The notes below the pieces were generated by a model, which saw nothing but the letters and a program-made list of their open reading frames with translations, was not told the DNA's origin and did not search any database. Positions 10,145-21,364 of a stretch of DNA of 29,421 bases are shown piece by piece (within the stretch, counting starts at the first letter, position 1; each line of letters begins with the position of its first letter). The DNA comes from Paraglomus occultum (Eukaryota > Glomeromycota > Glomeromycetes > Paraglomerales > Paraglomeraceae). The stretch lies in contig CAJVPJ010000308.1 in NCBI GenBank assembly GCA_910592205.1, forward strand, positions 1-29,421, written 5' to 3'. The position numbers and the translations under genes are program-made.

Positions 10145-13100
10145 CTACATCTTTCGTTTAGCAAACGTCTTGTTCAAAAGCTGGAGTATTTTGCTCACGT
10201 CAAACTGGACGTATTCGAGATCTAGTGATACTACGTTATCTTGTTGCTGTATAATAAAGGCGATTAATGTATTAGTTAGAATCACGTAATACCATCGTAA
10301 AAACACGGGAATATTAACCTTCTCTAAAAGATCATCAAGTTTGAGATCCATCTCTAGAATGGCTGCTTCTCGTCCTCGGTAATGTAAGGCGATTACAAAA
10401 GTTCCTGGAACCGGTGACGTTATATTAAAGTAGATATCTCGCCGTCTACAATAAATAAAACCATTATGATAAGTAAATACTGTCCGTGAGAAAGAGTTTG
10501 TGATGAAATGCGAATCCGAATATAGTGATTCCCTCAATAAGCTTCATACCGATAATCAGGAACACTGCTTTCGACAATTATTCCATCCCTCTCCAATTGG
10601 ATATACGTGAACTTGTATGGCCCTATTGCTTTCTGTTTTTGAGTATTGTCCTTATCACCCACTTTCACAACGCTCACTGGCCCAACACTATCCTTTGACG
10701 TTTGTATTCTCACGTTCTGTAAATACGCTTTATACTGTTCCAACTGACTCCTTAGATAATTGTTATGGTCACATATAGTTTTATATACTGCTTCGAGGGA
10801 TTTAATCTCCTCGTTGACGATTTCGCGCAAGTTACCCAAATGAGCCAATTCTTGGGCAACTTCCTCGGTCATGAGTTTATATCCGTCACTGCTGTCAGTT
10901 ACGTGAGCTTCTTCGAGTTCTCGTAGCATTTCCTTAACTTTGATACCTTTGCGAACGAGCGTGGCATCTTTGGTGGTAGCGGCAGTTTCAGCAATGTAGG
11001 CTAGATCAATTGGCCGTCGTTCAGCTACGCGCGGCATCGAGCGGATCAACTGAACAAAGATGGATTTGGTTTCCATGTAAAGAATGTCGTTTTGGGTTAG
11101 ATTATTGTCGGACATGAGAGCAGTTGCAAGATCTATGTCACAAGCGTGCGAAAATATACTGTCGTTTAGTAAAATTCATTCGTAGAATCATTGCCCATAA
11201 GTCAAAAATAAAACCTTGTATAGGAGTTTCCCAACGACTGAATAAAGGCAACTCGATTGCCCTGTTCTCTTTACGCGGTACTTGGGGTGGGGCGGGACCA
11301 ACCTCATCAAGCAATATGCGGAGATGACTCTTATCCGATGCTGCCTGGAAAATTGCATTTCGAATTATAAATGTGAATGGACGCTTGTGAATTGCAGACA
11401 AATCGACATAAAAATAAACATGTACGAATTGTATTTACCAATTCGTTTTTATGTTGAAGCAATAAATCATGTGTGTTATATATTTCGTTCAATGTTATAT
11501 GAAGTACAAGGTCTTTCTTTGATAGAGCAATGTACTGATCCATCTGAATAAAATAATTTGTATCAGAAATAGAGTCTGCGATAAATGTTGCATTGATTCC
11601 GTCGATCCAAATAGCTCACCTCCAAACTTTCGTAAAAGTCTCCCACTTCGCACAAGCTCAATAAAAATTTATTAATCCTCCGTTTATTCTCTTCAACAAA
11701 CGGATTCAACATTTTCATATACGCTTCTTTGGCATATGTAGGCTTATTGGCAAGATTCTGAAGCATTTTTGCTATCTATGGAAGCAAACAATGATGTATA
11801 AGTAATGACTTGTAGTGAAACTCGTTAAATTGGAAAAATAATGATAATAGCCCACCAGAGTTAAAGTTCGCCTAGGGTGCTTTCCTGGTACATTATCGAC
11901 TAGCATGTAAGCTTCTGGGGTAACAACAGCTGGATTCAAAAATCGTAAAAAAAAGAACGCTCCTATCATGGAGCATATCATAAACTCGGTAGCATCTGGA
12001 TATTTTCTCTATGAATATAAAGAAGCTAATGTATGAGTATTACGGAAAAGAATTATCAAAAAAATAAAATTTTTTTGTCCGAAATGTTTGATTATTCCCG
12101 CGCGTACCTTTGTTAGAGACCTAATCTGCTTGCATATCCACCTAATACCGTAAGGAACTTTCTCGAGAGAATTAATAATGGTAGCCAAAAACGAATTAGC
12201 AATCTCCGTCAACATGGTCAATCTTGGCGCAATGATTGCTTGTACTTCGGCATTGGCAGCGGCAACTTCGGCCGTAACTGATCTCGGTAAATGCTCGGGT
12301 AATTTTCCAGTTTCCTCTTCTATTTGTTGAATCATTTGCAAATATACTTTCAATGGATCTATCTCCATATTTAAATCTTTATGTTCGATCAGACTGTTAA
12401 TTCGCTCCGATAAGACGGATTTCTGGTAACTCTGACCCGGTCCGCGACGAGTATAAGTAGTCATCATGCGAGAGACTGGTGTATTTGCGCGGAGGAGAGA
12501 ATTGAAATCTGTGGTTGTCTCAAACTGAGCTGCGAGAACAGACTTGATAATAAACGAGTTTCGAGTAAATACAGAATCACATGTTATAAAAGATATGACA
12601 CGATCATCTGTGATTGTTGATGTTAGTCTACCTGAAACATGGTTAACAACAGATGCTCCTCTCTGCTTTCATACTGATTTCCGTATAAGGTAAACATGAC
12701 AGTCTGCAGTAAGACATCAATCTCCGTCAGACTGACTAGACGACACAATGTTGCTATGTGACGTGGCTCTGTTTGAAGAAGAAAGAAAAGATTTCCATAT
12801 TGTTGCATCTTTCGATCATCTAGAAAATTTCCCTCTTGGGGGTCTGACTCTTCTAAATGACTCTCAACTTCTTGTTTCTATATTGATATGATTGCATGTC
12901 GAACGTAAAGTAAAACATTGCAGATTAATTGAAAGACCGAATTAAAAATTGATGGTCTGTTAGAACGTGTACACGGTTTACGACATCAATTAGTTGATTA
13001 ATTGAACTCGTCAAATGTGTTTCTTGATGTGGTATATATATAGCATACACACCTCATCTAAAGCCATCCGATTTTGAATCAAGAGAGCGATACGAGAATC

Positions 13101-13563
13101 CAAGTATCTCACATCACGCTCTAGTACAAAATTCTTTTTTGACTGTGCAGAAATTCGACTTTTTAATTCTCTTAGACGTTTTTGTGCTATAACAAACGTC
13201 AATTTGAAAAAAAAAAAAGAGTTGAGAGAGTGTAAGTCAATGCCAGTAACGAATCGCAACGTTTAATGACAACAGCCATCCCTCATCAGAATCGCCAATT
13301 CTTTTTGTCGGTCATACGGACTCTGTTGTACCCCTCTGATATTCGCCATCTTTGTTTCAAAGACTTTTACCTCTAGCCAAATCATCTTCGACCTCGACGT
13401 CTTGTTCAGCTGCCATTGAGTATAAAGCAGTGACAGAGTATCTTTTGCTTGTCCGATTATTACCGTTTCCCGTTGTCACCCGCCGTCCGCTTGCGGCTGT
13501 CGGCGAACGGGATACTACTGGAAGAGGAATACCATAACTTGCCAATATACTTTGTCGATCCAT
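10145..13563 (-). CDS. Ras GTPase-activating protein, fission-yeast gap1-like
   Basis: Eleven exons on the minus strand close in frame: 13563-13371, 13186-13053, 12877-12632, 12542-12108, 12008-11856, 11775-11620, 11543-11439, 11344-11215, 11132-10550, 10445-10319, 10246-10145 (2364 bases, 787 aa; gap1 is about 766 aa). Recognisable in order are a polar Ser/Thr-rich N-terminus, a coiled coil with [31 protein letters not shown], the RasGAP domain with probable arginine finger Arg209 ([12 protein letters not shown]) and the FLRFLNPA motif (Arg358), [11 protein letters not shown], and a RasGAP_C domain (about 590-740; [18 protein letters not shown]). It should stimulate GTP hydrolysis by Ras, turning down Ras/MAPK or cAMP signalling. 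The start at 13563 gives a complete frame; the first intron is unusually long (184 bases) and contains another short open stretch, so the 5' end is the least certain part. Confidence 0.92.
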
Positions 13564-13948
13564 TTGAAGAAAAAGCGAGCAAGATGTGTGAATGGGTGAA
13601 AAGTTGGTATAGGGTAAAAAACAATATTAATTATTTAAATATAATTAGTAAAAATAATGAGCGAGTTGCGTGTTGTTGAATTTGAAAGAAATGGAGTCTT
13701 TCAAGTCGATAAGAGGTTATAGAATAGGGAAAATACTTGGCTGTCGAAACACAAGGGTAATTTAGAGGAACTTTGGGGATAATGTGTGATTATTTTGAAA
13801 ATTTCATATGGACAGGTGTAACCTTGTACGCAACAAAATCGGAAAGTCTTGAAAAAAAGAAAGGCGGGGTTTCGAATAAAGTGACTTGCGACAAACACAA
13901 CCAATTCGATGCCTTGTCTCTTGATCTAAGAAATATGAGGGGTGTATG

Positions 13949-13966
13949 CGTGTGTGTGTGTGTGTG
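13949..13966. repeat. (GT)n microsatellite
   Basis: An uninterrupted run of GT dinucleotides following GTATGC, 9 units long. Likely length-variable between isolates. Confidence 0.9.
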
Positions 13967-14807
13967 CATAATAACAAGAATGGGAGAAGAATTAATTAGG
14001 GTGCGCACATTATACTGTTTGCAAATAGCAATAGATTATCGCGTATCGATGGAAAGAAAGACGTACTGTCGTCAATATGTCGTGCTATATTGAATTTGTT
14101 GGAAGAACGTTTTAGACATAATGTCCAAGGTCGTCATATATCGAATTTTGTCATTATTGTATATAAAGGTCTTCTTTTTTTTTTTCTTGATAAATGGTGT
14201 GTTTATTTGATTTAATTACTTTACATGGCAAGGAACGAGACTCTTGCTTAGTATCTACGCGCAACCAAGCAAGTAATCAAGCAAATAGTAAATGTCGGAT
14301 ATTTTGTTTCATGGATAACTTTCTACACATTCTATGTAGAAGATAGACTCGTTTCTTTGATGTCCCCCATCTTTTTTTTTTTTTTCTGCCGCGAACAAAC
14401 TGTTGAGAATTACGTAAATAACATGGTATTTATAGGACTTAATATAACACAAATGAATGATGGTGTAACAGACATATGGCGCATTACAACTACAACGGCG
14501 CTTTGGTATGGACATTTTATTGGCAGGAGGTGCTGGAAACAAAGGATAAGGTGTATACACGTGACATATGATAACGTATTAATATTAATATTGATATTAG
14601 GTATTAGAAGGTATTATATAATTGCAAGGATGCAAGGATGCAAGCCCTGTTAATTGGTACTTACAAAGCAAATGCACCTACTTGCATTATGGTACTACTA
14701 TGACATGTCCTTTTGAAAGTCAATGCTCTTCATTTCCCGCCCCACAAAGTGTCTTTATTCGAGAAGCTTTATGAGGACATGGATCACTTGCTTCTCTTAC
14801 ACGCAAG

Positions 14808-14842
14808 CCCCCTCCTGACATGACCCTCCTGACATGACCCTC
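14808..14842. repeat. short tandem duplication, about 15 bases
   Basis: The unit CTCCTGACATGACC occurs twice in a row (with CCTC and CTCT edges). It is a simple replication-slippage duplication with no coding context. Confidence 0.7.
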
Positions 14843-15638
14843 TTGTTTCCCCAACTAAACCAGCCTTAGTTTCCCTCTTTTTTGACTGCTTATTTGCCGG
14901 TATGATTTCTATTTATGGAATTGAATGACAAAGGAGGACCTTTGTGCTCTTTGAGTGATGCGCACGTTTATCTCTCGAGTTTTAGTTGTTTAAAATTAAT
15001 CCTTTTAAGTATCATTATTCAACACATCACATGTGGGCGTTTCTTTTCTTTTTAATAATTAATTTGGCCCTTAAAGGACGTTTGGAGATTAGAGAATCTG
15101 GTTGCTCTAGTGATAAAAATGACTAGAAATATCGATATTTGTTTGGTTTATCACAACATCTAATCGGGTAATATGCAATAAGATGTGTTTCTTTGTTTGT
15201 GATAGTGGCAATGTGTATATATGTATAGACCCTAAATTAATGCTAACGCTGAAACCTGACACAAGACATTCAATTCGACTGTCGACAACTGTTGTGCAAT
15301 TCTCACTTATTTTTATACTGCTATTGTACTTGCAATGTATTGTTATTTACTATTGTCATGGTTTTTTATTTGCCGGATGAAACAAAACCTCCCCCCTTAG
15401 CATTGAGCATAATGACAAATGCATGCTGATAGATTGTTTACAATGATGCCGCAAACGTGGCGACATACCTTAAGCGAATGATATCGCACATTGTGCTTGA
15501 GTTTACGCATCGTAACTTCCCTAGTTACACAATGATGAAAAAGAAGAGACGATATATGAATGTCAATTGGCGAGACTGCGTCAATGACAAGTAAAGCGTC
15601 CCCTTGGCAACTATTTCTATCATTTACAATGAACATGA

Positions 15639-15690
15639 TGTAAGATGTACTGATGCAAAGATGTACTGATGGCAGATGTACGGATGTTCG
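15639..15690. repeat. imperfect tandem repeat of GATGTACTGATG type
   Basis: Three to four imperfect copies of a 15-17-base unit (AAGATGTACTGATGC, AAGATGTACTGATGG, CAGATGTACGGATG) lie head to tail. No function is visible. Confidence 0.65.
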
Positions 15691-16339
15691 GTCGGTCCAG
15701 ACCATTCCCCATCCCAACTGCAGTCATGCCCATCCCCATGCCGTGGATGAAATAAACTCTCGTACAAGTTGGCTGTCGTTCATTCCGTTATTCCGTTATT
15801 CCCCCACATCCATGCTTCACGGCATCTCTGTTACAGTTGAGGTTTTTTGTCCGTGCATGTCGATTACAGTCATCAAAGGTTTAATCGTGTTATCGGTAAT
15901 ACGCAGAGAATATTTAAATATGTTATAGTATTATAAACATACTTACCTATTGACGTATATTTATATGGTGTATGACAGACACTAAATGCACTGTATAACA
16001 TAAATATTAATAATTTATTGTAGCTATTGTCTCAACGGATTAGAATCATCGAATTATATTGTTTCCTCATTACACAGACAATCCACGATTGCATCAACGT
16101 TCTCGGTCTTTGTTAAAGGAAATTACAAGCATACCGCTTACAGTAACCGTATCACAAAGTAATTTACCGTTTATAGCCGAGAACCGACCCCTTTTTCACC
16201 TCCATTTCTCCTTATAACCATCAAGCACACGACTCTTTCCCCTCCTCAAACACCAACACACACAAAAAGCCCAACTTTTTTTCCTCGTTACATTTTGACA
16301 ATATAATAATAATTAATTGCTGTAATTATCATCAATAAC

Positions 16340-18045
16340 ATGTCTCGCTCATTCCGAACAACACGAAGACGTTCATCCGTGTTAGAGGATGACGTAACAA
16401 AAACACTGCTGGCAGCTAAAACACCAACCCCAATTTCAAAACGCCGTGGATCAGCCGTTTCGATAGAAAGTCTCCAACCGTCTTCTCGTCGTAATTCTAT
16501 AATAATGATAGATACTCCGATACTAGCCACTGACTTTACAAACGGACAACACAAAGTACTAGAACTAACAGACACTTGCGAATTTATCAGCGATTTTCCG
16601 GCTGTGCTCAGTCTACCAAGTCCTCCAAAAAGTCCCGACTCTGAAAACGACGAGGACATTGGCACATTATCACAACACGCTCATCAGCGATCATTATCCG
16701 TATCCTCAGAGAATCCAATACCGTCAATTGGTAAACCCACGCAAAAGTTCGATTACCATTACGCATACAAGCAAAAGTCAAAAATGTCAACGAGAAAGTT
16801 GGAAAGTTTCTTTGGAGAGAAACCACCTCTCGATATCTGTATGAAAGAGATTGAAAAAGAAGGCCTAAAGGCAATGCTAAATTCTAAAATACCTTTGTGT
16901 TATTTCATGTATTCTTTATTGGAAGAATATTCGGCAGAGAACTTGGTAAGTAAAAATGACAGTTGCTTATACACTATTACTATGTGCTATGATATGGTAT
17001 GTCAATCACACACGACCCATCACACCCCTATCGCACAACCCCATCAGCCCCCTTTATGATTTCTCATTCAGCTGTCAATCAGTCATTTACCCAGTCATAT
17101 ATTCCCTTATTAGTAATAGATCACTTGTGTGAGATGACATTATGACCAAAAATGGTTATTTAAAAGAACGCAAACTAATACTTGTCCGTTTGTATTACAG
17201 TTCTTCTTACTCGAAGTGGAACAATATGAATCATTCGACTATCAATGTTCCAACCAACAATTCGCAACAGCACAACACATCTTTATAACCTACCTTACGC
17301 CAAACTCACAATTCGAAGTCAATGTAGACGACAAAGTACGAAAATCAGTAATAACGTGTATAAAAAGTCAGCAAAATTTACGCCACTGTTTTGCTGATGC
17401 AAAGAGAGCTGTATTGGCGCTACTCGAAGTTAGCTTTGCCCAATTCATGAGAAGTAATACGGCTGACATGATGAGAAGAGATATAGGTAAGCCTCATCGC
17501 ATGGAGATTACATAATCGTGTTTAACCGCCGTGCATTATGTGCATTACGCTCTTTTTCCATAAGCTAACATTTTATACATTATACAGGCGAGGCAACAAC
17601 CCACTATTCACCAGAAGCCAGAGACAACGCAATCCTTCTCCTCCTTCGCTTTCTCAGCCGACAGTCGTCTCCCTCTTCGTCTCATGCAGCAAGTTCTGTC
17701 CCTACACCGGCATCTTCTGCTCCATCTTCTCCAATCACTTCACCAACCGTCGCCATCTCTCAACATCGACATCAGCTGGTGCGAACAATGGTGTACGAGT
17801 TTGTTCGTGCGTTACTAGATATTGATGTCGAAGCTTACTTTTCTGAAGGAACAAGATATCGGCACAGTGATCGAGGTGAATCAAAAGGAAACTCTGTTGA
17901 CATGGGGACGTGTGAAGAGGACATGGAACCATTTGGTGAAAATGGAGTTTGGTGTGCCGGCGCAAACGTGAAGCATAGAAAAAGTGTCAAGGAATTGAAT
18001 CCATTTAAAAAAGGACATTATCGAAGCGGGTATGGGCGGAAGTAA
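16340..18045 (+). CDS. RGS-domain regulator of G-protein signalling
   Basis: Three exons: 16340-16945, 17201-17486, 17588-18045 (1350 bases, 449 aa). Residues 1-150 are a basic, Ser/Thr/Pro-rich, probably disordered tail (RRRSSVLEDD, KRRGSAVSIES, SLPSPPKSPDS) with several basophilic kinase-like RRxS sites. The RGS fold follows at about 165-300: FFGEKPPLDICMKEI, LCYFMYSLLEEYSAENL, then exon 2 with FFLLEVEQYESFD and ATAQHIFITYL, and further helices including FADAKRAVLALLE. Exon 3 has a Ser/Pro-rich insert (about 325-360), then VRTMVYEFVRALLDIDVEAY and a polar C-terminus. Such proteins accelerate GTP hydrolysis by heterotrimeric G-alpha subunits; membrane association is not evident from the sequence. 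The last codons and stop lie in the first unit of a 16-base tandem repeat. Confidence 0.88.
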
Positions 18046-18083
18046 ATATGGGCGGAAATAAATACGGGCGGAAATAAATATAG
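18031..18083. repeat. 16-base tandem repeat, three units, overlapping the RGS stop codon
   Basis: Units TATGGGCGGAAGTAAA, TATGGGCGGAAATAAA and TACGGGCGGAAATAAA follow each other at 18031, 18047 and 18063. The first unit encodes the final residues YGRK and the TAA stop (18043-18045) of the RGS gene; the others fall in its 3' untranslated region. Confidence 0.92.
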
Positions 18084-18240
18084 AGTTGGCTTGCACATAA
18101 ATAGAAAAGAAAAAAATATAACGAAAACGAAAACAAAAAACACACACAAGCATAAACAAAAACACAGACATAAACACAAACAAACCCACATACATACACA
18201 CATATATACACACACACGCACAGAGAGGATATGTGAAGCA
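18084..18240. repeat. A/C-rich low-complexity tract (CA/ACAA/CACATA type)
   Basis: Between about 18100 and 18225 the + strand is nearly free of G and built of ACA, AAACA and CACATA motifs, ending in a CACACACACGCACA run. Open frames on either strand here are artefacts of composition. Confidence 0.85.
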
Positions 18241-19029
18241 AATTTAGATATATATTCGTATTTTTTTTCTATCAACAAATCACAAACACCCCCTCCACAA
18301 ATTAACACAAGTATCAAATTTTCTTCCAAATCCTCTTCATCTTGTATAATATATCATCAATTCATGCATATTATGAGAAACAAAATAGAGGTCTAATTTT
18401 TAGACAACAATTTGCACTATTAATAAGCATTTTCTTATAAAATACCAAAACTATATAAGCATCATTCGAAATAAGCATAGAAAAAGAAAAAGTCTCGGGA
18501 TAGACTTGAATAAATGTAACTAAAACAACAGAAAAAACTGTTGATTGTCTTGTCCATAATAGATCAAAAATCAATTGTTATTCAACTGACCATTACAAGA
18601 AATTGATAGCGTCTGGTCAAGATTACACTTCTACTGATTCGTCTAAAGTCATTGTTAGTAGATAAATAAATACAAAGCTCCTATACTAAAAAGGGGCAAT
18701 AGAAAAATCAAATTTTCGGCAATATTAAAAATATTATAATATTTCGTCAGTATTAGAGGGGAATCCTTTGTGATGCCGGATCTCGGGAGCTTTCACCTTT
18801 TTGTTAAAGTTGTGCTTTATTAACAGTCCCTGACACCCATCTACGTGCCTGTCACCTCTCTTTCTCTCTGATGTGATCAAATGTCCTACAAGCTATGTTG
18901 ACGCCCCGATGATTCGAGGGCCTTTGCCTTATAGTCCTTTGTAAGGCTGCGCAACCAAAAAATTTGCTCAGACTAAAATCAAAGTCGCATATTAATATCA
19001 ATATATAAAACTGCGGAACAAACTACTTA

Positions 19030-19190
19030 CATAAATGATCATTAATGAATCATATTTGTTCTTCGTCAAAACTTTCTTGTAAACTTCGTCTGTAAAATCA
19101 AACAAGCTTCGATTAAATCTTTGCGCTCTCGAGAGGTCGAATTAATAGCCAACAAACTCAGAGCAACGTAATCAAAGTCATCTTACCATG
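19030..19190 (-). other. orphan exon-like segment, unidentified
   Basis: Read on the minus strand the segment gives DFDYVALSLLAINSTSRERK then DLIEACL. After a possible short internal frame change or splice (TTTTACAG) it gives DEVYKKVLTKNKYDSLMIIY, ending at a consensus GTAAGT donor near 19030. The protein-like composition and donor suggest an exon remnant. No start, partner exons or family could be assigned; annexin-like repeats were considered but not supported. Confidence 0.3.
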
Positions 19191-19963
19191 AACGTTACTA
19201 GAGAACTAGTTTTACTAGAGAGCTCGGTAGCCGACGTCTGTCGACAAGGTACTCGGAGGCATTGCCCATAACAAAACTAGCGCAACGGCGCCCGGCGTGG
19301 AGCTCGATCTAGAGTCGCATGACCCCATGCAATAACCGACTTTTTTTGTTCGTCATTTTAATAACGACAGATTCACGTGTTATTTGGATCTTTTAACGAA
19401 ACGCGAGCATCATCTTGCTATTGCGATTTACAAAACGCGTCTACTCCCTACATTACGCGAGTCTGCGTTATACACACCCCAGTCAATTTCCAGGCCAATC
19501 ACTATTCGCTCTCCCACTGATACGAGTATATCGTTGAAGTTTCTTCCGAGATAATAATAATAATAAAATGGAGAAAATCCGCGCACGAGAACTGCGTCTT
19601 GTTATTAGAGCATCGATTTGTCATTCGGCCCTGGCCCTCGTGACATAACTTTTGTCGTTACAAATAGCTTGTAATGTCTCGGGTCAGAGTCATTTGTACC
19701 ATGGATTATGTGATCCCGGGTTCCAAAAGTTTATATGCACTTCTGCTTGAAAAATAATGTGAATCAACAATAAAGTGGCTACGCATTGTATACCGTCAAA
19801 GTAAAATCAAAATGTTGCAATGACACAGATCCATCAAAATATTCAATATCGACTTTTCTTTAATGCAAGTTAAATTCTTTAACATGTAGCGTCTTCGGGA
19901 CCTTACATGCACGGTCCAAACCGCATTTTTTTTGACGGGAGATGTGGAAAAAGTTGTATCTTT

Positions 19964-20000
19964 CTACATACATACATACATACATATATATATATATATG
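19964..20000. repeat. (TACA)n/(TA)n microsatellite
   Basis: Five tetranucleotide CATA units run into an alternating AT tract. Confidence 0.88.
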
Positions 20001-20224
20001 AATAAAAGAGGAAGAACTGCTCGCATTATTATTATACAATGCTTGGGCAGTCATTTGTACGTGGCGAATGTCACTTGCCAGAGAACGATCTCGCATCACG
20101 CTTTCGATTACTCCATTCTTTTCACCCTCGTCTCAAAATTCTTCTCTTATAATGCATCTCGATCCCATTTCATTTTGATATAGAAACCTCCTCCTTTTTT
20201 CTTTCAATTTAACAACATCCGCTT

Positions 20225-21141
20225 CTAATAATCTTCTCTTCTGTTATATTTAGTAGATGGTGTACCCGTCCCCCGGCGTTGCTTTTGACGTTCAAGAATC
20301 TCGGAAGCGAGAGCTATCCCTGCTTCCTCGATATTTGCCGATGTGTAAGACCTTGAGAGAGGAGAAATGCAAAGACAATGGTGTAAACTTTCTTTGGTCA
20401 CATTGTAATCGCCAATACTAACAACGTCTAATTATCACAGCCTCTTTTCAAAAAAGACACCATCAATCAACCCACCATTTGCAGAATCCACTGAGTGAAC
20501 TATTAGTGAAAAAACCTTTGTTCTTTCGGGCTGCTCGCAAAATTTATTCAAGACTGATTCTGCTTCACGGGCATGTTCTTCTGTCACAAGATCACACTAA
20601 AAGAAAAAGTGTCGGGTGGTTAGGGGATACGTACAAGTCATAAGGAGCGCTTGATGATCATGTTCGCGATATGCTTTCTTTTCCGTACGAAAAAAAAGTT
20701 ATCATCAGTTCTTACCTTGTTGGCCAACAATACGACAGGAATGGGGTCTCCATCCAAAACATCAGGTAATGCGATCTTTTCATCCAAGTCTTCTTCCAGT
20801 TTGTAACAGACTCGAACGTTGATGGTCGTGATATGTCGTAAACGACTAGTGCATCCAGAGCTTCTTTGAATTACCTCTTGCTCTTCCTTCCCGTTTTATC
20901 ATACGGGCTTTGCGATTATGACAGGTATTTTATCCGTGCGGAAGTTTGGCCAAACAGGAATTATGGTAGAATTGTAGACACCTTTTGTTTCCGCAACCTT
21001 TTCCGAACTCATCGTACTCTTGGTATGCATTATCCTTGTATTACTTGTCTTTCCTGTTGCCGGGTCACCGACCACAAGTATTTTGTAGAGGTATTCTGTC
21101 TCGAGTGTTCGACTGCTTGAACGTGAGCGAGAGTGTGTAGA
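20225..21141 (-). pseudogene. Rab32/Rab38-type small GTPase pseudogene
   Basis: Minus-strand blocks in the right order match Rab32-group GTPases. ETEYLYKILVVGDPATGKTS (near 21100-21045) holds the P-loop GDPATGKTS and the LYK entry motif. Next come KEALDALVVYDISRPSTFES (around 20870-20800), DLDEKIALPDVLDGDPIPVV and LLANK followed after an intron by CDLVTEEHAREAESVLNKF (guanine-binding NKxD), then TSANIEEAGIALASEIL near the C-terminus. The switch I/switch II region (WDxAGQERF) is unrecognisable. The frame breaks by one missing base between FESVTNWKK and DLDEK (near 20795), and the last frame runs to TAG at 20225-20227 without the C-terminal cysteines needed for prenylation. A working protein would control trafficking to lysosome-related organelles; this copy looks dead. 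Confidence 0.72.
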
Positions 21142-21364
21142 CTAGAAGAAAAATACAACGATTATTGTATCAAACCGATCATAATATCAAATCGATCATA
21201 AAGCTGTTCCCTAATATTAACTGTATATGTGTGCATACATATAAATACCATCTTTGTTTTATTTTGTTGATGTAATCGTATTAGCAAGTTTTTGTGTTTG
21301 TTGGTTTATGCGTTGATACAAAATGAAAAGATATAAAAAAACTAACAGTCTACCCACTCTAATT

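Larger units (their letters stand above)
13564..16339. other. long intergenic region with simple repeats, no gene recognised
   Basis: About 2.8 kb between the RasGAP start (-) and the RGS start (+); both promoters should lie here because the genes diverge. It holds a GT run near 13949-13966, T runs near 14169-14184 and 14371-14386, and small tandem repeats near 14630, 14816 and 15650. Open frames seen here are short, Cys/His/Ile-rich and without motifs. The stretch just before 16340 is pyrimidine-rich, then AT-rich. Confidence 0.5.
18241..20224. other. intergenic region, mostly empty
   Basis: No complete gene was found. There is one orphan exon-like segment on the minus strand (about 19030-19190, listed separately) and a GC-richer patch near 19240-19320 without a motif I can name. 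A TACA/TA microsatellite lies near 19964-20000. Confidence 0.45.

Noticed and set aside
11282-11551. Open frame on the + strand within the RasGAP locus
   Set aside because: It is antisense to exons 7-8 of the RasGAP gene, whose minus-strand translation matches gap1 motifs and splices in frame.
13261-13350. Short minus-strand stretch with [17 protein letters not shown] as a possible extra RasGAP exon
   Set aside because: Using it breaks the frame. Direct splicing of 13371 to 13186 gives a clean join into the coiled coil, so it is treated as intron sequence, though a missed alternative exon cannot be excluded.
13773-14093. 106-codon open frame over the GT microsatellite
   Set aside because: Valine/cysteine codons come from the GT run; no motif, and the rest is AT-rich noise.
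15397-15928. Open frames of 91-106 codons on both strands
   Set aside because: No protein-like motif, overlap each other, and cover a short tandem repeat; no splice partners.
17538-17825. Ser-rich + strand frame inside the RGS gene
   Set aside because: Out of frame with exon 3 of the RGS gene, whose frame joins exon 2 exactly and continues to the stop.
17881-18396. Several long overlapping open frames on both strands
   Set aside because: Produced by the A/C-rich low-complexity tract downstream of the RGS gene (Cys/Val/Tyr repeats on one strand, His/Lys/Thr on the other).
19030-19190. Annexin repeat
   Set aside because: Only a vague likeness around TSRERKDLIEA; the calcium-binding GxGT motif and neighbouring repeats are missing.
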